Counted from the first letter of the stretch, positions 27,878-37,272 are shown. The stretch is DNA of 64,000 nucleotides from CAZJGG01 sp964545475 (GCA_964545475.1 CAZJGG010000007.1:1-64000), one strand, 5' to 3'. The notes: a model not told the origin generated them from the sequence alone. Numbers and translations are program-made.

Positions 27878-29986
27878 TTATTTATCGAAAAATCCTACAA
27901 CGTCGATTATTAAGCTTATGTCGCCGTTTCCTAACAGCGTACAGCCGCTTATACCCCGGACTTTTTTAATATACTTCGGCATGGTTTTAACAACAACTTG
28001 TTGTTCGCCTATAAGTTCGTCTACCATAATACAAACGGTTTGCTCGCCGTTTTCAAGCATAATAACTATGGCATCTTCCGGGTCAGTAATTGAAGATTCA
28101 ACATTAAAAAATTCATAAAGCCTAATGAGATTATAAACTTCTCCACGAACTTGAATCATTTCGTTACCGCTTGGGTCTGTAAAAATGCTTTCCTTGTGAG
28201 CTTTAAACGATTGTTTTATTGAAATTATTGGAATGGTATATTTTGCCCCACCCATTTTTATTGTCATACCTTCGATAATAGCAAGGGTAAGAGGTATTTT
28301 AAGCGTAAAGGTGCTTCCTTCTCCTGTAACAGAATCAACAATAACAGAACCGCCAACAGCTTCTAGGTTTGTGCTTACAACGTCCATACCAACGCCACGA
28401 CCGGAGTAACTTGTAACTTTTTCATTTGTAGAAAAGCCCGGAAGGAAAATAAACTGGCAAATTTCTTTGTCTGTATAATCAGATTCTGGTTTACGTAACA
28501 AGCCGTTTTGCTTAGCTTTTTGCATAATCCTATCTTTGTTAAGCCCTGCTCCATCGTCTTTTATAATAATTAAAACGTCACCGCCGGAGTTTTTCGCCTC
28601 AAGGATAACGACACCCTGATCAGGTTTTCCTAAAGCTGCCCGGTCATCGGGCTTTTCAATACCGTGGTCAATGGAGTTTCTTATAATATGCATAAGCGGA
28701 TCGGAGATATGTTCAATAATGTTTTTGTCAACTTCCGTTTCTTCTCCTAAAATTTCAAGCTTTACATCTTTTTCAAGCTGCTTGCACATATCTCTTACAA
28801 TACGATGCATCTTGAAAAACGTAGTGGAAAGGGGAACCATTCGCATAGACATTACAGTGTCCTGCACATCGTTTATAATTTTCCGAAGTTGAATAGCTTC
28901 CTTATGGAAGCTTTCAAGCTCTAAATTTTCAAGTTCCGGATTTTGTGTTACCATTGCTTCTGCAATAACAAGTTCACCCATAAGGTTAAGGAGTTGATCA
29001 AGTTTGCTAACGTTAACGCTTATAACATGCTGAGTTTGCTGTTTTTTTGCAACCTGGGAATCTGAAGCCGAAACTATTGGGGATTCGGTTGGTTTAACAG
29101 CGGCGCTATTCTCATTTACAGGCGGAATGGGTTGGACTGCATTAAGCACCTCTTCAATAACTGGCTCATTAACTTTATGGATTTCGAGAGGTTCTTCAAC
29201 TGCTGAGCCGGACGGAAGCTCAATAAGAGATAGTTCCTTTAAATAAACTGTTTTCATAAACAGATTTTTTATATCATCATAAGGCAGTTTACTGGAAAAA
29301 TCTAACCTAAACCCATTTTTACGAATATGCCCTATTGAGGTTTCGTCAATAACGTCCTCTGGAATATGGCTAACGTTAAATATTTTTTCTCCAAAGTTGT
29401 GAACAAGTGTGTATGCACGGATATTTTCCATTTCGCATCCGTCTTCAAATTTTATAACGCTTGTGTAGTTATAATGTTCCGTGGAACTTTCATTATTTTT
29501 TGTTTCGCTAACTGCAGGTTTTACAGCGGTTGTGCTTTCTGCTTTTGCTTCTGCAGCAGCTTTAGAACCGTCTTTAATTTCGGCTAAATATCCTTTGATT
29601 TTAGCGATAATCTCCGTTCCGTCACCATCAGGCTGTACGCCGTTTTCAATTTTGTCAAGTTCTGTTTTTATGAAGTCCATTCCAAGCAGAACAAAGTCTG
29701 TAAGCGTTGAATAATTAATATTTTGAGGATTTTCCTCTCTAATATAAAAGAAGAGGTCTTCAATAGCGTGAGCTGTTGTTGAAATTGAATCAAATAACAT
29801 CATTGCCGCCGAGCCTTTAATTGTGTGCATTATACGAAAGATTTCGTTAACCTGCTCGGACGAATAACCTGATTCGGCTTGAATAATAGTCTGTTCCAAC
29901 TGTTCCACAAGCTGAGACATTTCAAAACTAAACATTTCCAGCATGGATTCTCTATCAAAATCAGCCAAAATATCATCACCCTTCAT
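27878..29986 (-). CDS. cheA: Chemotaxis histidine kinase CheA
   Basis: 702 residues with the full domain series. P1 (HPt) has the phosphorylated His54 in IMHTIKGSAAMM. P2 is the response-regulator docking region (about 170-260). P3 is the dimerisation helix pair (VSKLDQLLNLMGELVI), P4 the ATPase with IIRNSIDHGIEKPDDR and SGRGVGMDVV, and P5 the CheW-like domain. It phosphorylates CheY and CheB, neither of which is in this window. The ATG at 29986 has a weak site; an in-frame TTG six codons later has AAGGGTGAT upstream and is an alternative. A family B repeat lies just upstream, between this gene and cheR. Confidence 0.95.
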   Translation of the reverse strand: MKGDDILADFDRESMLEMFSFEMSQLVEQLEQTIIQAESGYSSEQVNEIFRIMHTIKGSAAMMLFDSISTTAHAIEDLFFYIREENPQNINYSTLTDFVLLGMDFIKTELDKIENGVQPDGDGTEIIAKIKGYLAEIKDGSKAAAEAKAESTTAVKPAVSETKNNESSTEHYNYTSVIKFEDGCEMENIRAYTLVHNFGEKIFNVSHIPEDVIDETSIGHIRKNGFRLDFSSKLPYDDIKNLFMKTVYLKELSLIELPSGSAVEEPLEIHKVNEPVIEEVLNAVQPIPPVNENSAAVKPTESPIVSASDSQVAKKQQTQHVISVNVSKLDQLLNLMGELVIAEAMVTQNPELENLELESFHKEAIQLRKIINDVQDTVMSMRMVPLSTTFFKMHRIVRDMCKQLEKDVKLEILGEETEVDKNIIEHISDPLMHIIRNSIDHGIEKPDDRAALGKPDQGVVILEAKNSGGDVLIIIKDDGAGLNKDRIMQKAKQNGLLRKPESDYTDKEICQFIFLPGFSTNEKVTSYSGRGVGMDVVSTNLEAVGGSVIVDSVTGEGSTFTLKIPLTLAIIEGMTIKMGGAKYTIPIISIKQSFKAHKESIFTDPSGNEMIQVRGEVYNLIRLYEFFNVESSITDPEDAIVIMLENGEQTVCIMVDELIGEQQVVVKTMPKYIKKVRGISGCTLLGNGDISLIIDVVGFFDK

Positions 29987-30007
29987 AAAATAAATTTAGC
30001 TTGTTCT

Positions 30008-30176
30008 TAGAACCTGTAATCAATAAGCTGTCGCCCACCTTTGAAAGCGATTATTTCGCCATTCTTTGTTGAAGCGGCTTGTCATAATTGCTTATTATGC
30101 CTTCGCCACCGCGCTGCGAATGGCGAAAAATCGCCGTTTCAAATTCTAGCAACCCATTATTGAATACAGGTTCTTA
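30008..30176. repeat. MITE-like element, family B, full copy
   Basis: TAGAACCTGTAATCAATAAG at the left is the inverted counterpart of TTATTGAATACAGGTTCTTA at the right. The inner arms GCGATTATTTCGCCATTC and AATGGCGAAAAATCGCC also pair. About 169 bp, flanked by TA. It sits between cheR and cheA, where it may separate or link their transcription. Confidence 0.85.
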
Positions 30177-30218
30177 CTTTTCAGCGATAATTTTGTGTAT
30201 CGCTCGCTGTTAAATATG

Positions 30219-31037
30219 TTATTCCTTGCGGTAAATAGCGGGCTTAGTGTATTTGTAGGCAGTTCCCGTATGATTTAGTGATTCAGAATGTCCGATAAAC
30301 AGGTATCCGCCGCTAAGCGTTATATTATAAAATTTATCTACAAGTTCATTTCTAGTTTCTGCATCAAAATATATCATAACATTTCTGCAAAATATGACTT
30401 GAAAAGGCTTTTTAAAAGGAAATTGCCTATCCATCAAATTAAGCTTTCTAAAAATGACATTTTTCTTTATAGAAGCTTTAACTTCGTAATTATCGTTATT
30501 TTTTTTATCGAAATAATCATTAATCCAATTTTGAGGCAATGTTTTAACACTGTCTCTGTGGTATATGCCATTAACACATTTATTAAGAACAGTAGACGAA
30601 ATATCAGTGGCCAAAATTTGCAAATCCCATTTTTCGGGCTTCTGTTTAAAATAGTCTTGCAATATCATTTGCAAAGTATAAGGTTCTTCCCCAGAGGAAC
30701 ATCCGGCACACCAAAGCCTTATATCCCTTGTGCTTTTATATGTTGTTTCCAAATATGGCAAAACAAATTCTTTGAAATAATCAAAATGATCCGTTTCTCT
30801 CATAAAGTAGGTATGGTTCGTTGTAATTCTGTCAATAAAATTTACAACTGCATCACCGGATTTATCATTTGTTAAAAATTTATAATATTCTGTAAAGTTA
30901 GGTATATTTTTTTCCTGCAAAATTGTGCGTAGCCTTGAATAAATCAAAGACTTTTTTTCGTCGCTTAAGCTTATTCCAAAATTATCTTTTATGTAGGCTC
31001 TAAGCATGTCGAATTCTTGGTTTGTAATTTCGTTCAC
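30219..31037 (-). CDS. cheR: Chemoreceptor methyltransferase CheR
   Basis: 272 residues. The N-terminal helical CheR domain is followed by the SAM-binding methyltransferase domain with LWCAGCSSGEEPYTLQM, and NVMIYFDAETRNELV near the end. It methylates receptor glutamates for adaptation. The GTG at 31037 has AGAGGTG upstream. The divergent tmcAL promoter lies immediately upstream. No cheB or cheD is in the window. Confidence 0.94.
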   Translation of the reverse strand: MNEITNQEFDMLRAYIKDNFGISLSDEKKSLIYSRLRTILQEKNIPNFTEYYKFLTNDKSGDAVVNFIDRITTNHTYFMRETDHFDYFKEFVLPYLETTYKSTRDIRLWCAGCSSGEEPYTLQMILQDYFKQKPEKWDLQILATDISSTVLNKCVNGIYHRDSVKTLPQNWINDYFDKKNNDNYEVKASIKKNVIFRKLNLMDRQFPFKKPFQVIFCRNVMIYFDAETRNELVDKFYNITLSGGYLFIGHSESLNHTGTAYKYTKPAIYRKE

Positions 31038-31059
31038 CCAATCACCTCTTATGAAAGTC

Positions 31060-31088
31060 TTTACAAAATTGTGAAGTTAAAATACAAT
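31060..31088 (+). promoter_or_regulatory. Promoter of tmcAL
   Basis: TTTACA at 31060-31065 and TACAAT at 31083-31088 are spaced by 17 bp, 20 bp upstream of the translation start and adjacent to its AAAGGAGG site. Confidence 0.5.
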
Positions 31089-31108
31089 AGGAAAAGGAGG
31101 TTTTAAAA

Positions 31109-32332
31109 TTGTCTATAGTATCTGTCATTGCTGAATATAACCCTTTTCATAACGGTCATTTATACCATCTTAACAAAGCAAAGCAAATAACAGGTTCGGA
31201 AAATGCCGTTGTTGTGTTAAGCGGAAATTTTGTTCAAAGAGGCGAACCAGCCATACTTGATAAATATTGCCGAACTAAAATGGCATTAAATGCGGGAGCA
31301 GATTTGGTTATAGAGCTTCCCGTTTATTATGCCTCGGCCAGCGCTGAGTTTTTTGCATATGGAGCAATAAAAATATTAAATTCTATTGGCATATCGGAAA
31401 GCATATGCTTTGGTTCTGAATGCGGGGATATAGAGATTTTAAAACAAATCTCCTATATGTTGGCAAATGAAAACAATGAATTTAAAGAAAACCTTAAACA
31501 CAATTTATCAAAAGGGATAAGTTACCCAAAAGCAAGGGAATTATCTGTTAATACAGAGCTTTCAGAATACTTAAACCAGCCTAACAATATTTTAGCAATA
31601 GAGTATATTAAACAGATTATAAAAACTGATAGTAAGCTGATTCCCTTTACGTTTAAACGAGAAATTGCAGGATACCATGATACCACTTTATATGAAACAA
31701 TTCAATCTGCAACGGCAATTCGTCATTCAATCTTAAATTTTGAAACAGAAAAGACACAAAATGTTATGCCGGAAAGCTCGTACAATATTCTAAAAAATGA
31801 ATTGGAAAACGGTATGCACACTGCAGAATTTAACAATTTAAGTTATATTCTCCATTATATCATAAGAAACAATGGTTTGCAATATTTAATGAATATAGAG
31901 GGAATGACCGAAGGGATTGAAAACAGGCTTATAAAGGCGTGTTATGAGAAATTTTATATAGACGATATTATAAAACATATAAAAACAAAACGATATACGT
32001 TTACAGCAATTCAAAGGCTTGTTTTACGGTGCTTGTTAGGGATAACAAAAGAAGATACCCAGTTTTTTATGGAAATGAGAGGCCCGCAGTATATTAGGGT
32101 TTTAGGCTTTAGAAAAGAAAGCGCCCATTTGCTTGCCCAAATAGAGCAAAAAGCAAGCCTCCCGCTTATTACAAATATAAAACATGCCGACAAAATTTTG
32201 CCGGAAGCAGCTTTAAAAATGCTTGATAAAGAAATAAAAACGACAGATATTTACTATATGTCCACAAATAATTACAAAAACAAACCGACGCCAAAACTCA
32301 TTGAGTATAGAAAACCTGTTATAGTGGTTTAG
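31109..32332 (+). CDS. tmcAL: tRNA(Met) cytidine acetate ligase
   Basis: 407 residues, the normal family length. The nucleotidyltransferase signature EYNPFHNGHLYHL and the segment LSGNFVQRGEPAILDK are intact. The family makes N4-acetylcytidine at the wobble position of elongator tRNA-Met using acetate and ATP, which would suit an acetate-producing fermenter. The TTG at 31109 follows an AAGGAGG site. Its last 14 bp overlap the convergent aminopeptidase P gene. Confidence 0.9.
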   Translation: MSIVSVIAEYNPFHNGHLYHLNKAKQITGSENAVVVLSGNFVQRGEPAILDKYCRTKMALNAGADLVIELPVYYASASAEFFAYGAIKILNSIGISESICFGSECGDIEILKQISYMLANENNEFKENLKHNLSKGISYPKARELSVNTELSEYLNQPNNILAIEYIKQIIKTDSKLIPFTFKREIAGYHDTTLYETIQSATAIRHSILNFETEKTQNVMPESSYNILKNELENGMHTAEFNNLSYILHYIIRNNGLQYLMNIEGMTEGIENRLIKACYEKFYIDDIIKHIKTKRYTFTAIQRLVLRCLLGITKEDTQFFMEMRGPQYIRVLGFRKESAHLLAQIEQKASLPLITNIKHADKILPEAALKMLDKEIKTTDIYYMSTNNYKNKPTPKLIEYRKPVIVV

Positions 32333-34103
32333 TTGCATCTTTAAGCCAAACTTTTTCATCTTCGGACAAATAAGGGCTTAGCTTTTCATAAACCGTTTTA
32401 TGATATTTATTAAGCCAATCCAATTGATCTGTTGTTAGCATATCCTTTTCTATGCCGTTTAAGTCTATAGGGCAATAGGAAAATGTTTCAAAACATAAAA
32501 ATTCTCCAAATTCCGTTGTTGAATGGGGAACAACTTTAACTGTATTTTCCGTGCGTATGCCGTATTGGTTTTCACGGTAAATCCCCGGTTCGTTGGTCAT
32601 TATCATGCCGATTTCCAGCTTGATAGAATTGCTCTGCATTCTAATGGAATGCGGACCTTCATGTACGTTAAGGAAAAAGCCTAATCCATGGCCTGTTCCG
32701 CATTTATAATCAAGACCGTTTTGCCACATAGGGTATCTGGATAAAATATCTAAATTTGTGCCGGAAGCTCCGTACAGGAATTTAGCAGTTGCCAAGTTAA
32801 TATGGGAAATTAGAACAAGGGTGAAGTCTTTTTTCATTTCAGGGGTAATTTCCCCTAAAACTATTGTTCTTGTAATATCTGTAGTGCCGTAAAGGTATTG
32901 CCCGCCGGAGTCTACCAAAAGCATACCTTTCGGCATGATTTTGTCGTGTTTAACTTCCGTTGCGCTGTAATGCATCATTGCGGCGTTTCCCATATAAGCC
33001 GCTATTGTTGAGAAACTCGGCATAACGAAGTTTTCTCCCATTTGCCTGAACTTAAGAAGAGCATCGTCAACGTTATATTCTGTAAGTTCGCCTGTTCCGG
33101 CGTTTTCTTTTACCCATTTTATAAAGCGCACCATAGCAACGCCGTCTATAACATTAGCCTTTTCTAAATTTAAAAGCTCCACATCGTTTTTAACCGCTTT
33201 AAGAGATGTAGTATAATCCGGGGTTGTTTCCATATAATTAAGCCCGGTAATTGCTAGGCTTAATGAAAATGAAGTCGTCAGAGGGTTAAGGGCTATGTTA
33301 ATGTATCTGTCGCAGTTTGAATACTGTTCTAAATAGGCTTTAACATCTTCATATTCTTTAACAGAAATTCCGTCGTTTTCCAAAAGCTCTTTAACATCTT
33401 TAGCTTTTTCGCCGTGTATAAACAAAGTAGCGCTTTCTTCATCTATTACGGCAAAAGCGGCGAAAAATGTGCAGTGCAAGGAATCATTTCCTCTTAGATT
33501 AAAAAGCCAAGCAATATCGTCAAGAGAGGATATTACATAAACGTTTACACCGTCTTGGTCCATTTTTTCACGAACAGCCTTAATTTTGTCTGTTCGGCTT
33601 TTTCCGCAGTATTTTTCTAAAAAGTTATAAACAGGGGCAACGCTTGTTTGTGGTCTATCCGTCCAAATTTTGCCGCAAAGGTCTAACTCGGTTTCAAGCT
33701 TTATTTGTTTATGCTTAACAAGCTTTTGAAGCTTTCGACCTACTTCAAAAGAAAGGGTTCTGCCGTCGAAGCCGATTTTTCCCTCTTTTTTTGTTTCGTC
33801 CTTTGCAAATTCTAAATAATCTTTAGTTTTTGGGTCTGAAGTTTTTAAAACCTGAAATTCCGTTCCTTTTGTTTGGTTAACGGCTTGAACATCATATCGT
33901 CCGTCTACCCATAGGCAAGCTTTATCTTTTGTTATAACAACTGTCCCGGCAGAGCCTGTAAACCCTGAGATAAACATAACACCGTTCCAATAGTCGGGGC
34001 TGTATTCCGACTGATGAGGATCAAATTTAGTAATTATATATGTGTCTATACCCTCGCTTTCCATAAGTTGGCGTAATGCCTTTAGTTTGTCGTTAACTTC
34101 CAT
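32319..34103 (-). CDS. Three-domain Xaa-Pro aminopeptidase (M24B)
   Basis: 594 residues, the long aminopeptidase P form with two creatinase-N-like domains before the pita-bread catalytic domain. Metal ligands are visible in LLVDSGGQYLYGTTDITRTI (two Asp), GTGHGLGFFLNVHEGP (His), MTNEPGIY (Glu) and RTENTVKV (Glu). It releases N-terminal residues ahead of proline and should act on peptides in the cytoplasm, consistent with a peptide-fermenting life. The convergent tmcAL gene overlaps its 3' end. A family D repeat element lies just upstream of its start. Confidence 0.93.
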   Translation of the reverse strand: MEVNDKLKALRQLMESEGIDTYIITKFDPHQSEYSPDYWNGVMFISGFTGSAGTVVITKDKACLWVDGRYDVQAVNQTKGTEFQVLKTSDPKTKDYLEFAKDETKKEGKIGFDGRTLSFEVGRKLQKLVKHKQIKLETELDLCGKIWTDRPQTSVAPVYNFLEKYCGKSRTDKIKAVREKMDQDGVNVYVISSLDDIAWLFNLRGNDSLHCTFFAAFAVIDEESATLFIHGEKAKDVKELLENDGISVKEYEDVKAYLEQYSNCDRYINIALNPLTTSFSLSLAITGLNYMETTPDYTTSLKAVKNDVELLNLEKANVIDGVAMVRFIKWVKENAGTGELTEYNVDDALLKFRQMGENFVMPSFSTIAAYMGNAAMMHYSATEVKHDKIMPKGMLLVDSGGQYLYGTTDITRTIVLGEITPEMKKDFTLVLISHINLATAKFLYGASGTNLDILSRYPMWQNGLDYKCGTGHGLGFFLNVHEGPHSIRMQSNSIKLEIGMIMTNEPGIYRENQYGIRTENTVKVVPHSTTEFGEFLCFETFSYCPIDLNGIEKDMLTTDQLDWLNKYHKTVYEKLSPYLSEDEKVWLKDATKPL

Positions 34104-34130
34104 TTAATTTCCCCCTGTTTTTTTATTAAT

Positions 34131-34295
34131 TAATGTGAGTTTGATGAAAATTATAAAAAACATAATTTTCATCAAACTTTGATTATATTCCCACAATTTG
34201 CGGCAAAAACCGCCGTAAATTGTCGCTCATAACGTGAGAATTGCTCCGCAATTAAGCCGCTAAAGCGGCTTTTCGACTTTGTCGAACTCACGTTA
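34131..34295. repeat. MITE-like element, family D, full copy
   Basis: About 165 bp. AATGTGAGTTTGATGAAAAT and the complement ending GTCGAACTCACGTTA form the ends. The interior has AAGCCGCTAAAGCGGCTT and a nested AAAATTATAAAAAACATAAT. It is flanked by TA and highly similar to 37753-37917. It abuts the 3' end of the zinc-ribbon gene. Confidence 0.85.
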
Positions 34296-34296
34296 A

Positions 34297-34539
34297 TTAA
34301 TCCCTACACATGCTTGAAAGCTCGTTGTATTTATCTTCCCCGACGCAATCTTTTGCTACACTGCACCACTTTATACAGTCCTTGATGTTATTGTAAGCAA
34401 CAAAATCGCAACATGAGCATTTGGTGTTTTCATCGTTGGAAAAAACCTCGATGCCTTTTCCGCATTTTGGGCATTTCTTTACTTCAAGAGATGGAGAGCC
34501 TGTTGCGCTTGCCGCTCCCGGGCATTTAAAAATTGGCAT
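34297..34539 (-). CDS. Small zinc-ribbon protein
   Basis: 80 residues from the ATG at 34539 with AGGTG upstream. A longer in-frame start at 34593 lies in repeat sequence and is rejected. Two CxxC pairs (CPKCGKG and CSCCDF) form a probable zinc ribbon, followed by a Cys-rich helix (CIKWCSVAKDC). Proteins of this pattern occur in Clostridia, but their function is not known to me. Each end lies next to a mobile repeat: family D at its stop codon and family C upstream of its start. Confidence 0.75.
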   Translation of the reverse strand: MPIFKCPGAASATGSPSLEVKKCPKCGKGIEVFSNDENTKCSCCDFVAYNNIKDCIKWCSVAKDCVGEDKYNELSSMCRD

Positions 34540-34571
34540 AATATCACCTGTCTCTAAATTTTTTGCAAAGA

Positions 34572-34679
34572 GGGCGTATTGAGTATTGATCAAAAAATTT
34601 CAAAACGATGTAAAAACGCCCCTAAATCCGGTCGTTTTTACATCTGAAATTTTCCAAATAAGGATTATTCAACACGCCC
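34572..34679. repeat. MITE-like element, family C, full copy
   Basis: 108 bp. The ends GGGCGTATTGAGTATTG and AGGATTATTCAACACGCCC are inverted copies. The interior is a 12-bp perfect stem, GATGTAAAAACG with CGTTTTTACATC. This is the best complete copy of the family, which also occurs at 36783-37057, 37400-37442, 58030-58079 and 1229-1261. Confidence 0.85.
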
Positions 34680-34755
34680 AAAGATAGTTTATCAATGCTT
34701 GTTTAGAGATATTATGTCTACATTTTAACAGAACAAACCATAAAGTTCAATAATA

Positions 34756-34784
34756 TTGACTTATAATTGCCATCATGTTAAACT
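34756..34784 (+). promoter_or_regulatory. Promoter of apbE
   Basis: TTGACT at 34756-34761 and TAAACT at 34779-34784, 17-bp spacer, 44 bp upstream of the apbE start. Confidence 0.4.
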
Positions 34785-34827
34785 TTTAGAAAATGTTTAA
34801 TCGTGTTTACAATGAAGGGATTCTTAA

Positions 34828-35841
34828 ATGAAGCGTATTCTCATTTATTTAATTTTATTATCATTTTCCCTAAGTGGATGTCAAAATAAAGAAAAAATAA
34901 TAACGGCGAGTAATTTTATGCTTAACACTGTTGTTGTTATTAACATATATGATAGCGAGGAAGAATCGTTAACTTCGGAATCTTTTAAGGAAATTGGCAG
35001 GTTGGAGAAAATATTATCCGCAGATTATGACGGCGGAGATTTATATAATTTAAATAAAGGCGAAGGCTTGCAAACAAAGGTTGCGCCGGAATTGTTTTAT
35101 GTTTTAAAAGAAAGCATTAAATATTCAGAGCTTTCAGGTGGGATGTTCGATGCATCAATAGGACCATTGGTGAGCCTTTGGGAAATTAAGGATGGCACAG
35201 GAAACGTCCCAGAGGATAAGAAAATTGAGGAAGCTTTAAATTTAATTAACTATAAAGAAATAGAACTAACAGAGCCGTACAATGTTAAGCTTGGAAAAGA
35301 TATGAAAGTTCACTTAGGCGCAATTGCAAAGGGATATATAGCAGATTGCGTTAAAGATATGCTTATGGAAAAAGGGGTAAAAAGCGCAATAATTAACTTG
35401 GGAGGTAATGTACTGTTAATCGGGGGCAAGCCTGATGGAGGAGATTTTAAAGTGGGCATACAAAACCCATATGATTCCACCGGGAGTTATATAGGCATTG
35501 TTCGCGTAAAGGACAAAAGCATTGTTTCTTCCGGCTCTTATGAAAGGTTTTTTGAAAAAGACGGAAAAACATATCACCATATTTTAAATCCATTTACTGG
35601 CTTTCCGGCAGATAACGAGCTAATACAAACAACCATAATTTCGGAAAAATCATTAGATGGGGATGCCCTTTCTACAACAGCTTTTTTGCTGGGGCTAAAG
35701 GACGGATACGCAATGATTGAGGGTTTAGAAAATACTGAAGCGATTTTTGTTACAAGGGATAAAAAAGTTTATCTGACTTCTGGGCTTGACGAAAAAATAT
35801 TTACTTTAACTAATAAAGATTATTCTGAAATGGAGATGTAA
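34828..35841 (+). CDS. apbE: FAD:protein FMN transferase (ApbE) lipoprotein
   Basis: 337 residues. A signal peptide with lipobox SLSGC places it on the outer face of the membrane. Typical ApbE segments include VHLGAIAKGYIAD, SAIINLGGNVLLIGG and HHILNPFTGFPAD. It attaches FMN covalently to a threonine of redox proteins such as RnfG/RnfD or NqrC; no such target gene is nearby. The ATG at 34828 follows AAGGG. The next gene starts 3 bp after its stop codon. Confidence 0.93.
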   Translation: MKRILIYLILLSFSLSGCQNKEKIITASNFMLNTVVVINIYDSEEESLTSESFKEIGRLEKILSADYDGGDLYNLNKGEGLQTKVAPELFYVLKESIKYSELSGGMFDASIGPLVSLWEIKDGTGNVPEDKKIEEALNLINYKEIELTEPYNVKLGKDMKVHLGAIAKGYIADCVKDMLMEKGVKSAIINLGGNVLLIGGKPDGGDFKVGIQNPYDSTGSYIGIVRVKDKSIVSSGSYERFFEKDGKTYHHILNPFTGFPADNELIQTTIISEKSLDGDALSTTAFLLGLKDGYAMIEGLENTEAIFVTRDKKVYLTSGLDEKIFTLTNKDYSEMEM

Positions 35842-35844
35842 TAT

Positions 35845-36729
35845 ATGAATTATAAAATTGAAAATGAAATACTTGAAGTAACAATAAATACGTTAGGTGC
35901 AGAGCTTCAAAACGTTAGAAATAAAAAAAGCGGTATAGAATATATGTGGCAAGGTGAAGAAAGCATATGGAAAGACCGTGGGCCGAATTTATTTCCTGTT
36001 ATTGGTAGGCTAAAAGAGGGGAAATATTCTCTTGATGGCAAGGATTATTTTATAGATAGGCACGGTTTTGCAAAACATACTGAATTTAATGTTGTAAGCC
36101 AAGCAGATAACGAAATTGTGTTTTCTATAATGAATAATGAGAAAACATTAAAGGTTTATCCGTTTGAATTTGAATTTAGAGTAGTTTACACCCTTGATGA
36201 AAATAAATTAATAAAAAAATATGAAGTTGTAAATTTAAGTGAAAATGTTATGTTTTACGAAGCAGGAGGGCATGACGGTTTTAGTCTGGAGTTAACCCAA
36301 GATTATAAATTTGAGGATTATTTTCTCGAATTTAAGGGTAATGAGACTTTAAGCCAAATAACCCTTGACGAAAATGTTTTGCTTAATAAGGAAGAAGCCG
36401 TTTTTAAACTAGAAAACGGAAGAATAAACCTTAATATGGATTTATTTATAATTGATACTTTAATATTTAAGAATATTAAAAACAGCTGGGTTAAACTTGG
36501 CTCAAACAAACATAACTATTCTGTGGAATTAAATTTTGAGGGTTTTCCTTATTTAGCGGTTTGGACGAAATATTTGCCGGGAAATAACGCAAAATATTTA
36601 TGTATAGAACCATGGACGTCTTTGCCGGACTGTAATTATTTGGGTTTTGAACTTGATAAAAAAGAGGGTATAAAGGCTGTATTGCCGGGAAGCAGAGATA
36701 TTGCCGAATATACAGTTGCGTTTAATTAA
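35845..36729 (+). CDS. Aldose 1-epimerase family protein (LacX-like)
   Basis: 294 residues of the galactose-mutarotase-like fold. Conserved segments include WQGEESIWKDRGPNLFPVIG, DRHGFAKHTEF with a catalytic His, and EPWTSLPD near the C-terminus with the catalytic Glu region. It should interconvert anomers of a hexose or a related sugar; relatives include LacX proteins and glucose-6-phosphate epimerases. It lies 3 bp after apbE and is probably co-transcribed, though the functions are unrelated. Confidence 0.85.
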   Translation: MNYKIENEILEVTINTLGAELQNVRNKKSGIEYMWQGEESIWKDRGPNLFPVIGRLKEGKYSLDGKDYFIDRHGFAKHTEFNVVSQADNEIVFSIMNNEKTLKVYPFEFEFRVVYTLDENKLIKKYEVVNLSENVMFYEAGGHDGFSLELTQDYKFEDYFLEFKGNETLSQITLDENVLLNKEEAVFKLENGRINLNMDLFIIDTLIFKNIKNSWVKLGSNKHNYSVELNFEGFPYLAVWTKYLPGNNAKYLCIEPWTSLPDCNYLGFELDKKEGIKAVLPGSRDIAEYTVAFN

Positions 36730-36782
36730 TATACGCTTCACCGAAATCCACTTGCGCCTTACCACCCGGGTGATACCCTTGA

Positions 36783-37057
36783 GGGCGTGTTGAATATTGA
36801 TTAATAAATTTTAAAACGATGTAAAAATGCCCCTAAATCCGGTGGTTTTTACATCTAAGAGCCTGTTTGGAATCTCGCTTTTAGTGAATTTTTAAGCAAA
36901 TTTTTTGAATCGAAAGGAAGTGGTGAACGTTCATACTAGAAGAAGTATGGGCGTTTGCCACTGACGCAGCGATTGGGAAAATTTGCCGAAAAGACAGTGA
37001 AATGGAGATTCCAAACAGGCTCTAAAATTTTCCAAATGAGGATTACTCAACACGCCT
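36783..37057. repeat. MITE-like element, family C, interrupted by family A
   Basis: The left half (GGGCGTGTTGAATATTG through GTTTTTACATC) and the right half (AAATTTTCCAAATGAGG through CAACACGCC) of a family C element flank a complete family A element at 36858-37022. The family A insertion therefore came later. Confidence 0.85.
36858..37022. repeat. MITE-like element, family A, full copy inside family C
   Basis: 165 bp with ends AGAGCCTGTTTGGAATCTC and its complement, flanked by TA at 36856-36857 and 37023-37024. The family C copy at 34572 shows the uninterrupted site, supporting TA as the duplicated target. Confidence 0.88.
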
Positions 37058-37201
37058 ATTGTAAGAAGACGTAGCCATTTATTTATATATTTTGCTATGA
37101 CGGTGGAATATATGTAATTTGATGTTAATATACAGCAATTGATTAAACGCAAAAAAATAGTTGCCTATGGGTTTTTGCCCAAAGACAACTATTTACTACT
37201 A

Positions 37202-37272
37202 CAGGGGTAGAAGGACTCGAACCCTCAAGAACGGTTTTGGAGACCGGCATGTTACCATTACATCATACCCCT
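37202..37272 (-). tRNA. tRNA-Trp (CCA)
   Basis: Read on the minus strand, a 7-bp acceptor stem (AGGGGTA/TACCCCT) with discriminator G, a D-arm ATGT/ACAT, an anticodon loop CTCCAAA and the T-loop TTCGAGT are all present. The anticodon is CCA. The 3' CCA is not encoded. Confidence 0.92.

Noticed and set aside
34540..34593. N-terminal extension of the zinc-ribbon protein
   Set aside because: The earlier start lies within the family C element, whereas ATG 34539 has an AGGTG site at proper spacing.
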